From contig BDDC01000008.1 in assembly GCA_001662425.1 (NCBI GenBank), forward strand, positions 62,001-126,000: 64,000 nucleotides of DNA, read 5' to 3'. Below the pieces are notes generated by a model. That model saw only the letters and a list, made by a program, of their open reading frames with translations. It did not search any database and had not been told where the DNA came from. Below are positions 30,901 to 42,532 of this stretch, one piece after another (the stretch's first letter is position 1; every line of letters begins with the position of its first letter). Made by a program: the position numbers and the translations under genes. This DNA is from Chlamydomonas sphaeroides (Eukaryota > Chlorophyta > Chlorophyceae > Chlamydomonadales > Chlamydomonadaceae).

Positions 30901-33900
30901 CGCCCCGGCATAGTAGCTCTCCTCGCAGCCCCCCATCCAGGCCAGCTGCTCGCCCGCCACGAAGCCGCGGTCCGGCGTCAGCTCTGCGGGAGCCAGGTGT
31001 TGCGGACACGTGTGAGCAGGCAGGTGGTGAGTTCGCCCGCCATGGAGACCTGTATGTACCGTCATTGCCAAGGCCGCTGTCGTACGCGGTAACAATGGCC
31101 ATGGGCACTCGCGTCGGGTGTCGCCAGGGCCCCAGGCTAGCGCGTGCGAGTGACAGCAGCCCCCGGCAGAACCCAGCCCCTGGGCAGCCGCTCACCTAGC
31201 ACGCCCTGCAGTGACGCCGCCGCCGCGCGCACCGCCGCAGCCGCGTTGACGCGCCGGCCGGTGCGGGTAGGTGTGGGCGCGGGCGTGGCGTCGGCGGTCT
31301 CCACCAGGATGCGCCTTGCCTCGCGACCCTTTGGGTGCGGCATGCGAGCGGCAGCGGCAGCGGCAGGGCGCCGGCGGCGCGAGGCGTTGGCGCACGGTTC
31401 TGGGCGCCCACCTGGGACCCAGGCGCTGGCCGGCAACGGACATCGACGCCCAGCAACCAGCGTCGCAAGCAGCGCAGCCGTGCAGCCGGGCCCCGCGCGA
31501 GCAGCTCCGATGGCACGCTGCTCGCCCAAGACGCCCGCCCCGCCCTCTCACCCAGTAGTAGCCGCCGCCGCCCTGCCCCAGCACGCTCGCCACCAGCGCC
31601 CCCACGCCCGCCACCAGCGGCGCCGCCATGGACGTGCCGCTCTTGTACCACCAGCGCCGCCCGCCCCAGGCGCCCAGCGGCGGCACGGAGCTGAGCACGT
31701 CGTGCCCCGGGGCGCCCAGGTCCACGGTGGCGGCCCCGAAGTTGGAGCCCACGGGCAGGTTGCCGGAGCGAGACTGCCAGCGCCCGTCCTGGGGAGGGGA
31801 CGGGAAGGGGCGGGGTGGGGTGGGGGCAGCCAGCGTGGACCTAGTCTTGCTTGTCAGCAGCCGGAGCCTGCGCCTTGGCGAGGGGAGAGGTGGCGGTGGT
31901 GCGGCGTGGCAGTGCGGGCGGCGCACCTGCGCGTCCGTGGCCATGACGCAGAGGACGTGGTCGGGGAAGGAGTGCGCCATGAAGCAGGGGTTGTAGGTGC
32001 GGTGTAGCGGCAGCAGGCCGTCCAGGTCGCTGTTGTCGTTGCCTGGGGCGGGGAGGTGGTGGGTGGATCGGGGTGGGATGCGGCATGGACCGCGGTTTCA
32101 GCCCAACGGTTGCAGCCTGATGGCTGCAGCGTGACGGTGAAAGCGCGACGGTTGCAGCCCGATGGCTGCATGCCAACGGTTGCAGCGCACCAGTCGCAGG
32201 CGAACGGTTGCAGTCCGACAGTCGCAGCCCCTCGGTTGCAGCGACACACTCCCCCACAGCCATACCCGCGCGCGCGTGCCTTGTGGTGCGTAGCGCCCCA
32301 CCCATGCCTCGGCAAACGTCCGCGCATGACGCAGGCCACAACGCCAGCTAGACCACTGGCACAACTCGCCCCTCGCCGAGCACGGCATGTGGCCCACAAG
32401 GGGCCAACCACCCCCACCCGCCGCCGCCGCCTCCCCACCTGCGGCCGCCACCAGCAGCATGTTCCTCTCCGCCAGCGGCCGCAGCGCCGCGGCGTACAGC
32501 TCAGTCTCCCGCGCGTCGCGCGCCGCCCTGGCGCTGTCGCGCGGGTCCAGGCTGAGCGGCGGCCCGAAGGAGCAGCTCACGACGTGGGCGCCCATGCGCA
32601 CCGCGTAGTCGAGCGCCTGGGGGCCGGGGCGGACGACGGGAGGTGGAGACGGCACGGTGCGAGACGGCAGCCAGCCAGGACGAGACGGGGCGCAGCCCTT
32701 GGGTTGTGGGCCGCTCAACCTGTGGGCGAGCGTCCCACCTTGAGTATGTGGGCCAGGAAGAAGGCGCTGCGGTCGGGCGGCGTGGACACCTGCGGGGTAG
32801 GGGAGGGGCGGCGGCGGCGAGGGGCTGGCACCCGGTGCTGCTTGCGCCGCGCGCGCTGCCTGGCGCCAGCAGCGCACCTGACACTCCTGTGTCCGTTTTC
32901 CGCTGCCACAGCAAGCACTGTGGCGCATACCGGTACGCCAGCCCAGCCAAGCTCAGCAAAGCTCGGGCAAGCCTCCAGCACACGCGCGCGCACCTTGAGG
33001 CACATGACCCGCACGCGCGGCGCCACGCCCGCAGTGCCAACCCGGTTGCCCCGCGCCGCCGCCGCAATGCCCGCGCAGTGGCTGCCGTGCGAGTCGCCGT
33101 CGGCCGGGTCCGGGCGCGGGCCGCAGCTGGGCCCGGATCCGGTGCTGGGCGCGTTGCGGGATCCGGATCCTGCCTCCGGAAAGTCGTTGTAGCAGTTGCC
33201 GGCAAAGTCGTACCCGTGCACGTCGTCGACATAGGCTGGGGAGGGGGGCGAGGGAGAACGCGCAGAGGTGGGTGCGCAAGATCCCACAAACTGTGCGCTC
33301 CAGGCTGAGCACGGATGCCGGCACAGCGCAGGCTGCGGCACGCGGTCCCGGCTCACAGTTGCCGTCGTCGTCGATGCCGTTGCCCGGGATCTCGCCCGGG
33401 TTGGTCCACAGGTTGCCCACGAGGTCGGGGTGCTGCGAGCAGCGGCGGCGGCGGGGAGCAGCGCCTTGCGGGCCCGGGCCGGGGTGCTGAGCGTGCGCTA
33501 CACGGCTACACGCAGGCGCCGTGAGTGCGAAGGACCGGTGTCTGAGGTCAGGCACCGACGCGCCCGCCGCTCGTCCCTAGCTCGTGCTGCCGGCCGTGGG
33601 GCTGCGCGTGTTGGCAACGTGCAGGGCCGAGTGTGGGGCCGGCACTGCCGTGTGCTGACCTCCAGGTCGCAGCCGGTGTCGATGACAGCAACCACCACCT
33701 CGGGCACGCCTGCGGGCAGGGGTGCGCACACGAGCATCTATCGGACGGCGAGCGAAGCGCCGTGTCACAGGGCGCGTCCCTGCGACTGCCCCACCCAGGC
33801 ACCTGAGCCCGGCCGTCAGGTTACATCACTCCTGACCTCCGCACGGCTTGTCAAGATCCTGATCAGCTCTTTAAATCCCGTTCCAAGCGTGTCGCACGTA

Positions 33901-35773
33901 CGCACGTACCCTCCGTGACCGCCCACGCCTCCTGCGCCGCCACCAGGCGGTTGCCGTACTGCAGCCCCTCGCACGCGTCGGCGCCCGCGGGCGTGGCCGC
34001 CGCCGCCTCGTCGCTGGCACACGTGACGCCCGGGTCCACGTCCGCCCCTGCGCAGCCAGCGGGGCCGGCCAGGGCAGGGGCACAGCGCGGTGGGCACGCG
34101 GGCACACGGCGCTCAGGCCCATGGCGCCCGGCCGAGCACCACCGCTGCTTCGTGGCTTGCCCCCGTGCCCCCATCAAATGGTCGGCGCGGCGTCGTGGCG
34201 TCCCCTCCGCTTCCCCTAGCAAGTGCCCCGCAGGCAGGTGGGCTGCGCACCGCACCGGGCCGGCTCCGCCCCGCCCCGCTGCACACGTGCGGTTGCGGCA
34301 GGGAGCTGTTTGCGGGAGCACCGGCTCGCCCCACCAAGGGGACCCACCCTGCGGCGCGGCGCCCGCCGGGCCCGGCTGCTGCAGCCCCCGCCGCGGCCGC
34401 AGCGCGTCGGACGACAGCACGGCTCGCCGCCGGCCGGGCGCCTGGCCGGGCAGCAGCCCTGCCACGCCGCCGTTTGCTGCCGCTCCAACTGTTGCCGCCA
34501 GCCGTTCCTGTGGCGGCGGATCCTGCAGCAGCGGCGAATACACCTGGTAGTCGCGCAGAGGCAGGAACTTGAGCGCTGTGGTCGAGGAGCGGGGCAGTGG
34601 TAGGGCGGGGTCAGGGCCCGGCAGGGGTTGGAAGGGCCGCATGGGTATAGCCGCACAGCGGCAATGCGGTGCTTGGGCGCTGTAGATGAGCGGAGCAGCA
34701 GCGGAGCCCGTACAATAATGGGCCCTCGGCCTGCCTGCCCACCTGAGCGGCACGCCTGTTGTATGTTTCGAGGCCTTGCCCGTAACCCGTCTCACGCCCC
34801 GGGCCTCGCCCCGGGCCTCAACCCGATCGTCATCCCGGCCCTCGACCCGGCCCTCACCCGAGGCGTTCTTTAGCAGCAGCTCCTCCACCTGTTCCATCAC
34901 CTCCACACTGGCGAAAGAAGCCACCTGGCGGCAGACGGATGCGGTTCTGCGTCTCAGCACGGCCGGGGCGATGGCAACAGCGGCCGAGGCTGAGGAGGCT
35001 GGGCTGTTGGCGTGAAGCCATCGGGACACTGCGCGAGACGGGATACCTGGCATAGTGTGTCATGGACGTGTTTCATTCTAGGCAATTCCTGTGTGACCCT
35101 GCCCACCTGAAGGCCCGAGCTGGGCAGCGACACCTCCTCGATGTAGCTCCGCAGCAGGGCGGGCACCGCCGACTTGACGCGGGCGGCGGGGTCGTTGAAG
35201 GCCACCAGCAGGCGGTTAACAGGCGGCTCGCCGGGAGCCGCCTGCGTGCGTGGTTGGGGCCAGGGGAGGAAGGGGGTGATGAGAGAAGTGGTGCGCTGTG
35301 ATATTTTGCTGATGCGCACAAGGCCGGTAGTGGCGTGTTGTTGTGCGGTGCACGCTCACCGACGGCTCGGCAGAGTGGTGCTGTGCGGTGCGCTCACCGT
35401 CTGCTGTTCGCCGCCGCAGCCTTTGAGCACGCACACCGGCGGCACGACCGCCAACACCACCACGCAGGCCAGGAGCAGCAGAAGTCCGCAAGCGGTCGCT
35501 CGTGGGCGCTCTCGGCACTGTGGGTTGGGGCAAGGGGATTGTCGTGCGAGGGAACGAAGTGCGGCATGTAGCGTGCAACCATGGATGGATACATGCTCAT
35601 TTGATACGCGCCAGCCTCTGACGCACCCAATCCCTCAGCGTCAGCCCTCGATACTGAAGTGCGACTTCTGGTTTAAAAGCGCCGTTGTCGTGCACTCTGA
35701 AGTCACCCGCGTCGGCGGCATCGCCGAGCGGATTGGCGAGCTCCTTGAACGAGCGCGCCTTGTTGGCCGCCAT
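24972..35773 (-). CDS. membrane-anchored subtilisin-like serine protease
   Basis: About 1606 aa, 27 exons, all phases close: 35773-35627, 35517-35398, 35241-35107, 34924-34858, 34575-34348, 34047-33910, 33709-33660, 33432-33357, 33235-32994, 32789-32739, 32616-32439, 32042-31927, 31788-31552, 31328-31196, 30983-30838, 30643-30542, 30382-30286, 30125-29902, 29754-29660, 29320-29158, 28941-28557, 28299-28172, 27834-27730, 27449-27352, 27171-27108, 26939-26847, 26174-24972. Residues 1-57 are hydrophilic, then GLLLLLACVVVLAVV forms a transmembrane or signal-anchor segment. A short inhibitor-like propeptide (NRLLVAFNDP) follows. The S8 triad is complete: Asp in VAVIDTGCD (~288), His in GDSHGSHCAG (~370), Asn in AAAGNDNSD (~479), Ser in SGTSMAAPLVAG (~569). 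Beyond ~640 lies a PA14-like beta region (GLYTLRVTTRADPGDVRLYL), then Pro-rich and Cys-containing extracellular-type sequence. Volvocalean subtilases include wall-lytic sporangin. Exon 14's acceptor and the first two exons are least secure. Confidence 0.83.
26207..26270 (+). repeat. (GGGGTT)n tract
   Basis: Ten perfect GGGGTT units plus GGGG, ending at the assembly gap; a decayed remnant (TTGGGGTTGCTTGG) follows the gap. It lies in the last intron of the subtilase gene. The unit equals the ciliate (Tetrahymena) telomere repeat, not the TTTTAGGG repeat of Chlamydomonas. Confidence 0.97.
26271..26680. other. assembly gap (410 N)
   Basis: Run of N inside the last intron of the subtilase gene. 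It probably reflects failure to assemble the G-rich repeat; its true length is unknown. Confidence 0.99.
32096..32243. repeat. 14-bp minisatellite, imperfect
   Basis: About 10.5 copies in strict 14-base register, consensus TTGCAGCCCGACGG, with substitutions but no indels. Located in the subtilase intron between the exons carrying AAAG and NDNSD. Confidence 0.9.
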
Positions 35774-36350
35774 CGCAACGCCGCGATGGTGCCTAATTTT
35801 ACGAGTCTCGCGCCTGCGGCCTCTCGACGACAAGGGCTATGCGGCTCGCCGTGTAAGCCAATTGCGTCGGTCTGTCAAGCAACCGCACGACGTCGAGTCA
35901 TTGACATAAGGTGAGTAGGCAGCGATAATTTCTATTGCATACGTAGGGGATGTCGGCGGGGTAGCGCAAGAGTCGTGGCAGTTCGTAACAGTAATCCAAG
36001 CCCAGCACGCGCACATAAAGACCACACGTGAAGGGTGCAAGATAACAGCCGTTTGGCGCATCACATCTGCATTCCAAGGCGCGCCTGGCCGACTTCCCCA
36101 AACCCGCACGCTTGCCTCACCCCGTCTCCCCCAACCGTCTTCCCCAGAAACTCAGCCCAACGCTTGCGAACTCCGGCACATGCACATCATACGCGCCCAG
36201 CCGTCACACTTGTCCAAGCGTCACAACAGCGAGACCGAGAAGGGTCCCTTGGCTCGGTAATGTCTGCATGCGCCGCTACATGCGCTGCCTTCGCCCGCGC
36301 CCCAGCTCCAACCGCGCGCCCCTTCAACCCCAGGCCCCAGCGCTGTCCCA
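35774..36350. other. short intergenic spacer
   Basis: Only 577 bases separate the predicted start of the subtilase gene from the stop of the STIL-like gene, both on the minus strand. No TGTAA seen. The spacer must hold the 3' UTR of one gene and the promoter of the other. Confidence 0.5.
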
Positions 36351-39300
36351 TCACCGTATGCCGTACTTGGCCATCAGCATGGCCTCCATCTCTGCATCGC
36401 TGCTATCGCTGTCCTCCTCAATCGGCACGTACTTTGTACGGCATATAGCCGCCAGACCGCCGCCATGCGGTGCCGACGCGGTCGTGGCGGGGACGGGCGC
36501 GGGTGCTACGGCAGAGGCGCCGGCTGGCGCTCCTGCCTGCAAGCCGTAGCTGCCTAGGCCGCTCGCCAGAGGGGTCGGGAGCAGTGGCTGCAAAGAAGAC
36601 GGTTGGAAGGACGAGGCAGCGCCGGCTGACGGCGCGTGGAGCGGCGCTGCGGGAGGTGCCTCTGCGCATGGGCGGTGGGACACAAGACCTCAGCTAGCAG
36701 GATGGCACTCCCTAAGGTACACCCCTAGTGCTTGCAGCACACACTCGCAGAGGCATCGGCAGGCCCAGGGAAGGCAATCGCCGCAGCACAAGCACAGGCG
36801 TTGCGCACCTGCGTCTGAATCGACCGAGTGGTCATCATGGCCGTCGCTGCTGCTGCCGCTGCTGGTGCGCCGCGCTCGACGAAAGCCGCGCCGCGCGCCA
36901 CCCGAGCTACCCGGCAGCGTCGCGCCGCCCAGCCCCTGGTATCCATAGCCGAGCGGGCTGAACCCACCCGCCGCTGCCATTGCTGGCCTGGGCGCCGTCG
37001 CCGGCCTGGAAGCGCCGTATGCTGGGCTAGCAGCAGCGCCGCCACTGGCAGCACCCAGGTACCTCGCGGCGAGTAGCTCGGTGTGCGAGGCCGCCACCGG
37101 GCTGACAGCAGCGCCGCTCCCAGGCCCCCGGCCAGCGGCCTCCCGCCGGGGCTCGACCTGTTCGCGCTGCTGCGAAGGAGGCGCCTGCGCCAGGGGCTGG
37201 CCGGCCTCCCGCTGCAGGTGCGGCCCGCCGTAGCCACCACCACCGCAGCTGCCGGCCTCGCCGCGCGCTGCGGAGCCGGCGAGGCTGCCGGGCCCATGGC
37301 CGCCGGCGGCGGTCGACGGCAGCGAGCTGCGCAGTGAGGCCATGCTCCAGGTGCTGCTGCGCGTGCTGCCGCGCTCCGAGGCGCCTGAGACCGACATGCG
37401 GTCGGTGGGGTCGTCGGGCGCAGGCGCCGCCGCCGCCGTAGGGCCGGCAGGCGGGGCCTGTGGGGGCCCGTAGGGGCTCGCACGCAGGTCGCTAGTGCTG
37501 GCCGGAGTTGCGTCAGGGCCCGCTACTGCGCCGGCGGTGCAAGCAGCTGGGTAGCGCTGCGCCAGGGTGGCGGCCGCGGTGCAGGGCGCCGGCAGCCCGG
37601 CCGTAGGCAGCGGCTCGGGCCTGCTGGCGCGGCCACCCTCCTGCATTCCGGCCCTGGCAGCGCCGCTGGTGCTCGCGGCGCTCGGAAGCTGCTGCGACGC
37701 GCTGCCGGCCTCCAGGGCCGGCGGCAGGTGCCGTGACATGAGCTCATGCAGCTGTCGGACCTGCGCTCGACGGGCCAGGGGGCACGGGCAACTCTGAGGA
37801 TGTTCGGGAGGCGTTGGCAATGCACCACGTTCGGAAGCGCCTGCCTTGGTTTTGAGGGCAACGCAACGCGATAGAGACGGGCACGCGCGATAAGCCCGCA
37901 GGCCAGGCCCTTGCAGGTCTGCACTAAGTGGAGACGCGCACCGCGGCAAGGGCCCCTACCTGCCGGCGAAGAACCAGCACCTCTTGGCGGAGCAGGTGGG
38001 GGTCCGACGGCAACCCGTCAGCCTCCTCGTCCCCATCGTGACCGCCGTGGGCGAGCTCCACGGCGGCCTGTGGTTCCCGCTGAGCAGCGGCTGTGCCGCC
38101 GGGGCCTAGCATAACCAGCGCGCGCCCTGCTCCCTCCTGCGGAGCCGCCGCCCGCGGCTGCCACAAGTGCTGCTGGGGCTCCGGCTCCTGCGCAAGGTGG
38201 CTTGGATGTAGCTCCACACGAGCCTGCGAGCCGCCCGCCTGCGCAGCGCCGTCCCAGTGGGCCCCAGGACGCGGCGCGTAGGGTGCGGGCGCCGAAGCCG
38301 TGGCGGCCTCGGCGGCGGCGGCGCTGGCTTGCAGCCAAGCGTCCAAGCTCTGGCTCGTGCTCATGCCCCCCGCCGCGGCTGTGGGCCCTGGCCTGGCGCC
38401 CGCAGGTCCTGGGCCCGCGGCGGCCGCCGCTTGGGGCTCTGCTCGCGCAGCTGGCGCGTGTTCGTCCGCCCGACCGTAGCCGCTGTGGCGCTGCCCTTCC
38501 GTCGACTGGGCCTGGGCTTGGGGCTGCGGCTCGCGCGCCTGCTGCTGCTGCCACGGCGGCACCCACGCCGGCTGCTGCCGCTGTGGAGGCGGTGCGTCGC
38601 CTGTCTGCTGCTGATCATGAGGATGAGGATGCTGCTGCTGCAACTCATATCGGGGCTGGGTTGAACCGCCGTGAGGCCGTGACAATAGGCCGCCGTGCGT
38701 CGGGCCGGCGGGCTCGGCATGTGGTGGGGCACCGTGGGTGGCCGCATGGTGCGGATGAGGCTGGTAGTGCTGTTGGTGGTGGTAGTGGGACGGCTCGGCC
38801 GTGGCATGAGGCCGCGGCTGCGCGCCAGGCGTCCGCATGACTCCGCCCACCGGGCCGCTGGCGGAGCCCCACTCCGACGACCCCGACGAGGCATAGGATG
38901 GCCCCGGTCCCAGCCCGGGCGCCGGTCCGTACCCTGATGGATGCTGCGGCGCTGCTCCGGCTCGAGGGGTGTGGGTCTGGGCTGCGGTGTGGCCCAGGCC
39001 CGCGTCAGCCGGTGCCCGGTACTGCAGCCTGTAGGACGTGATGGCGATTGGGCGTGGTGATGAGCATGCACGAGCAGCTTCAGGCGGCATTGCAAGACTA
39101 GATGGGAGCAGTGGGCCGGACGTCGGCAAGCAGGCGTACCTTGGATCACGAGGTGCGGCCGTACTGGCGTCCCCTGCCGAGGCACCACCACCTCCGCCAC
39201 AGCCGCTGCTACTGCCGCCATGCGGGGGCACAGGCCTGCGCACAGGAGCCATGAGGCGGCTCATGAGGCGTGCAATCTTCACACTCGGCCGGCGGCCCAC

Positions 39301-41806
39301 CGCCTTGCAGGTACGCCTGGTTATGGCCCATGCGCGCCATATTCTGGCCCGGCACCACCGCGGCCCAGTCCCCAGCGCACCGGAAGGGCGTCGGCACGGC
39401 CGTGCTGCGCGGCACGGGCGGCGACTCTCGGCTCGGCACCTCCTGGCCACTACCCAGGCCACCGCCACCGCCACCAAGGCCGCTGCCGCCAAGGCCGCCG
39501 CCACGGTGCATGTATTCAGCGCCGCCGCCACCAGCTCCACCGTACTGCGAAAAGTACGACGGAGCGGTGGAGCCGGCGGCGGCGGAGGGCGCGTGATTGG
39601 CTTCGCCAGTGCGCCTTGCGTCCGCGGGGCCAAAGCCACGGCCGTGCCCCGACACAATCTTCATGGCCTTGCTAGGGCTCGTCATCAGCTTGCTGCCGCT
39701 GCCACGCAGCTGCAGGCTGCCGTGCGACCCGCCGTACAAGCTACCGTACGACGTGCCGTATGCGCTGTATGAGGTGCTGCCGCCAGTCGGTCCGTGCGAA
39801 GAGTCCAGTCCCGCGCCGGCTGCCGCCACGGCCGCGGCCTCGCGGCCGCTCATCGCTGTGTGTGGCCGCTGCAGCAGCGCCGAGGAGCTGTACGACGGCG
39901 CGCCGGCGGCTGAGGCCTCCCCGCCGTACGTGCTTGTGGGCCCAGAAGGCACGGGGCTCTCCGGAAGCAGCATCAGGCGCCGGCCCGCCGCGGCCGCGGC
40001 GGCCGAATCCAGCACCGGCCGCAGCTCCAGCGGCGCCGACGTCTGGCCACATAGCTCCACGCGGGCCGTGTACGGCACGAGCGCCAGCGCCGACAAGGGC
40101 GCGCTGCCGCTGCCGCCAGCGCCCTGCGAGCCCGGGTCGACTGGCGCTGCGTCCGAGAAACGCGCCTCGAAGCACTTGGGCACGGGGCTCTCTGCGCGGT
40201 GCAGGGCAAGGGCCACGCCGCTCAATCAACGTGCTAGGGCAGGACACTGCAGCGTGCCCTTGCAAGGCGAGGACGTCGCGCCAGGTCCTGCGCTCACCGC
40301 CGGAGAAGAGCAGCAGCAGGAAGGCGCCGTCCGGCTGCGCGGCGCGGTCAGGCAGCGCCGAGCCAAACGCGAACTTAAGCGCCGCGCCGTACACGACGGG
40401 GTGCTCGGGACCACGTGCGCCGCGCACCCAAACGCCCACCAGAGGGACGCTGTAGACCTGCATTGGTTGATTCCGGCCAGCAGGGCGTGGGCACATTGAA
40501 GGGTAGAGCGGGTGCAGTGCAGGATGTAGGACGTGGATGCCGTCCAGGGGAAGGAGCCCTTGCGGCTGGCGAGAAGCTGTGCACTGCAGCAGCGGGGTGC
40601 ACAGCATGCGGTGGGTCTCACGTTGGGATCATCTGCCGACAGGGGCAGCAGGCTGCGCGCCTGGTCCATGGTCAGGTAGCCGCTCTGCGGGGCACGACGC
40701 GGGCCACAGGCAGTGAGAGCGCGGCATGCAGCAGGCCGTCGGCAGCGCCTTGATACAGACGATAGGCTCACGCTCCGCCGCGTGCCTTGAAGCACCGCTG
40801 GTAGCAATGGCAGGCGCACATGCGTGCCTTGGAGCCCCAAACCGTGGCCAAGGCAGCTATATGCGCACCTCGGCCCGGCCGCCCGCTGCAGGCTGCTGCC
40901 CCAGCGACTGCGCCAGCGGGACGTCGCACAGGCGCTTGCCGTACAGCGGCGTCAGCGTGAGAGCAGCCGCCGGCAGCAGAAAGGTCGCTGCCAGCGTGGC
41001 GGTCCGCGCGTTTGCGTCTGCGGCGCTGGGGGTGCTGGGCCCCTGAAGGGAGGCCGTCATCGCCAGGCCGGTGGCTAGGCATGCTGAGCCGCGGCGGTCG
41101 AGGCTATGGCGCAGAGACGCCAACTGGCCAGCCAGATGGTCCTGAAAGGGGCGGGGCCCGGGGGCATGATGTTTTTTGCTCTGTGTTGATCACGGGTGCT
41201 GGTGTGCGCCTTTGAGGGAGCCCGTGCCGGGCCTTACCGGGGACATCGCCAGGCCGGGCTGGCCGGCCACGGGCACGGCGAGGCTGTCACTGTCGTCTGC
41301 TGCGAGGGGTCGCGGGAGGGCATGCTTCGGGATGGCCACTGGTGTCTGCCTTTGTGGTCCAAGGGCACATTCTGCTTTGCAGGCAGTTGCAGTGTACCTG
41401 GCTGCGCGCCGGGCTCCAGCGCCACGCGCAGGCGCCGCCCATCGGGGCAGCTAACGCGTGCGGTGGCTGTGCTGCCCAGTGCCATGCGTCTGTGCAGGTC
41501 GCTTGACACGACCAGAACCGGCGGGTTGGCCTGTGGGGGCAGGCGGAGGAAGGAGTGTGTGTCGGGTGCGGGCAGGTTGTGCGGGATTCCGCGGAGCATT
41601 CGCACCTTGGGTTCCAGCACCTCCGCTCGTCCTATCGGCGTCCTGTCCCACAAGAACTTCCTGCTAGACGGGAATCGCATTCCCCGGCTGAAGGGCTGCG
41701 CGGGCCACGTTGTTGACGACAGCATTGGCGCGAAGGATGGCGTGCTCGGAGGGCCAGTCAGACCCTCTGTATTACCCCCAGTTGCAAAGAAGGCGGAGCG
41801 CGACAT
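36351..41806 (-). CDS. STIL: STIL/Ana2/SAS-5-like centriole duplication protein
   Basis: About 1423 aa (human STIL about 1290), 10 exons with closed phase: 41806-41398, 41299-41238, 41141-40869, 40684-40622, 40457-40298, 40191-39315, 39235-39140, 39028-37960, 37760-36809, 36661-36351. STIL recruits SAS-6 to start the centriole cartwheel and is a PLK4 substrate. Similarity to vertebrate STIL is in the expected order: MRFPSSRKFLWDRTPIG (ATG at 41680; human FPSSR...LWNPTPTG); an acidic ADDSDS; GYLTMDQARSLLPLSADDPN then VYSVPLVGVWVRG (human YLTMDE...DPKVYSLPLVGIWLSG); and ALKFAFGS...FLLLLFSGG. A long Gly/Ser/Pro/Gln-rich region follows, then a short coiled coil across an exon junction (LLRQEVLVLRRQVRQLHELM). 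The C-terminus is acidic, DSDSSDAEMEAMLMAKYGIR. The true start may be 41680 (1381 aa). The exon at 39235-39140 is least certain. Confidence 0.82.
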
Positions 41807-42194
41807 GTGACAGAGGCCAAGTGCTGGCTTCGCTGTGGGTCAACGGCGAGTCACTGTGCTGGCGCCAAACAATAGCAACCATGTCTTATATTCATTGCGC
41901 ATTGTGCAGTGCAGGAAAGTATAGAGGAAAGCGTGCAAGCGCTTCTTGCAGGGTGAGCTGTCAAGTTGCGTGTTCAAAGCGAAAGGTTCGCAACCGTGTT
42001 TCAGGGTGCTTGCTTGCGCTCTGGGTATGCCTAGATTATCGCGTGTCGCGAGCTGTGTGTGTTATGCTCAGACACGCGCGTCCTACCCGCGCGCCACCTC
42101 CACACACCCCTTCAGACCCACGCCCAAACGCCCATGGAATGGGCGCCTGGACGGCCCTATATATGTTTCGCGACATCACACATAGTACTTTCAC

Positions 42195-42199
42195 TTACA
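42195..42199 (-). terminator. putative poly(A) signal TGTAA (minus strand)
   Basis: TGTAA on the minus strand, about 335 bases beyond the stop at 42533 of the 224-aa gene. Confidence 0.55.
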
Positions 42200-42305
42200 T
42201 GCCACGGCAATCTGACCCGAGCTGGGGACCTTGACCCGAGTGCATAAGCATCAAGCAGGAATGCACGCTGCCACCCCGAGTACAGCCCCGTTCCGCTGCG
42301 TGCCG

Positions 42306-42340
42306 CAAAATGGCAGGGGCCCGCTGCCCCTGCCATTTTG
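42306..42340. repeat. perfect inverted repeat (15-bp stem, 5-nt loop)
   Basis: CAAAATGGCAGGGGC at 42306-42320 is the exact reverse complement of 42326-42340; the loop is CCGCT. It falls in the predicted 3' UTR of the 224-aa gene, upstream of its poly(A) signal. Confidence 0.95.
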
Positions 42341-42532
42341 GCACACCCCGGGCGCTTGTCACAACGCCTCCAATCCTCCAGTCGGAGAGCAGCCTGCAGG
42401 CAACGACGCCAACCATCTAATCCATCTGACCAGCAGCCTGCTACCGTCCGCAGCCTGCTACAGTCCCAACATGCTTCAGTCTCAACACGCATACCCCTGC
42501 CTCGGTCCCCGTTGACGCCCGCAGCGCCTGGG

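Larger units (their letters stand above)
41807..42532. other. intergenic with 3' UTR hairpin
   Basis: Promoter of the STIL-like gene and 3' UTR of the 224-aa gene, both minus strand. Contains the inverted repeat at 42306-42340 and a TGTAA signal at 42199-42195. Confidence 0.55.

Noticed and set aside
37924..39657. Whole 577-codon minus-strand frame as a stand-alone gene
   Set aside because: Its useful part (39028-37960) fits as one exon of the STIL-like gene with matching phase on both sides; the upstream part of the frame is out of frame with the better exon at 40191-39315.
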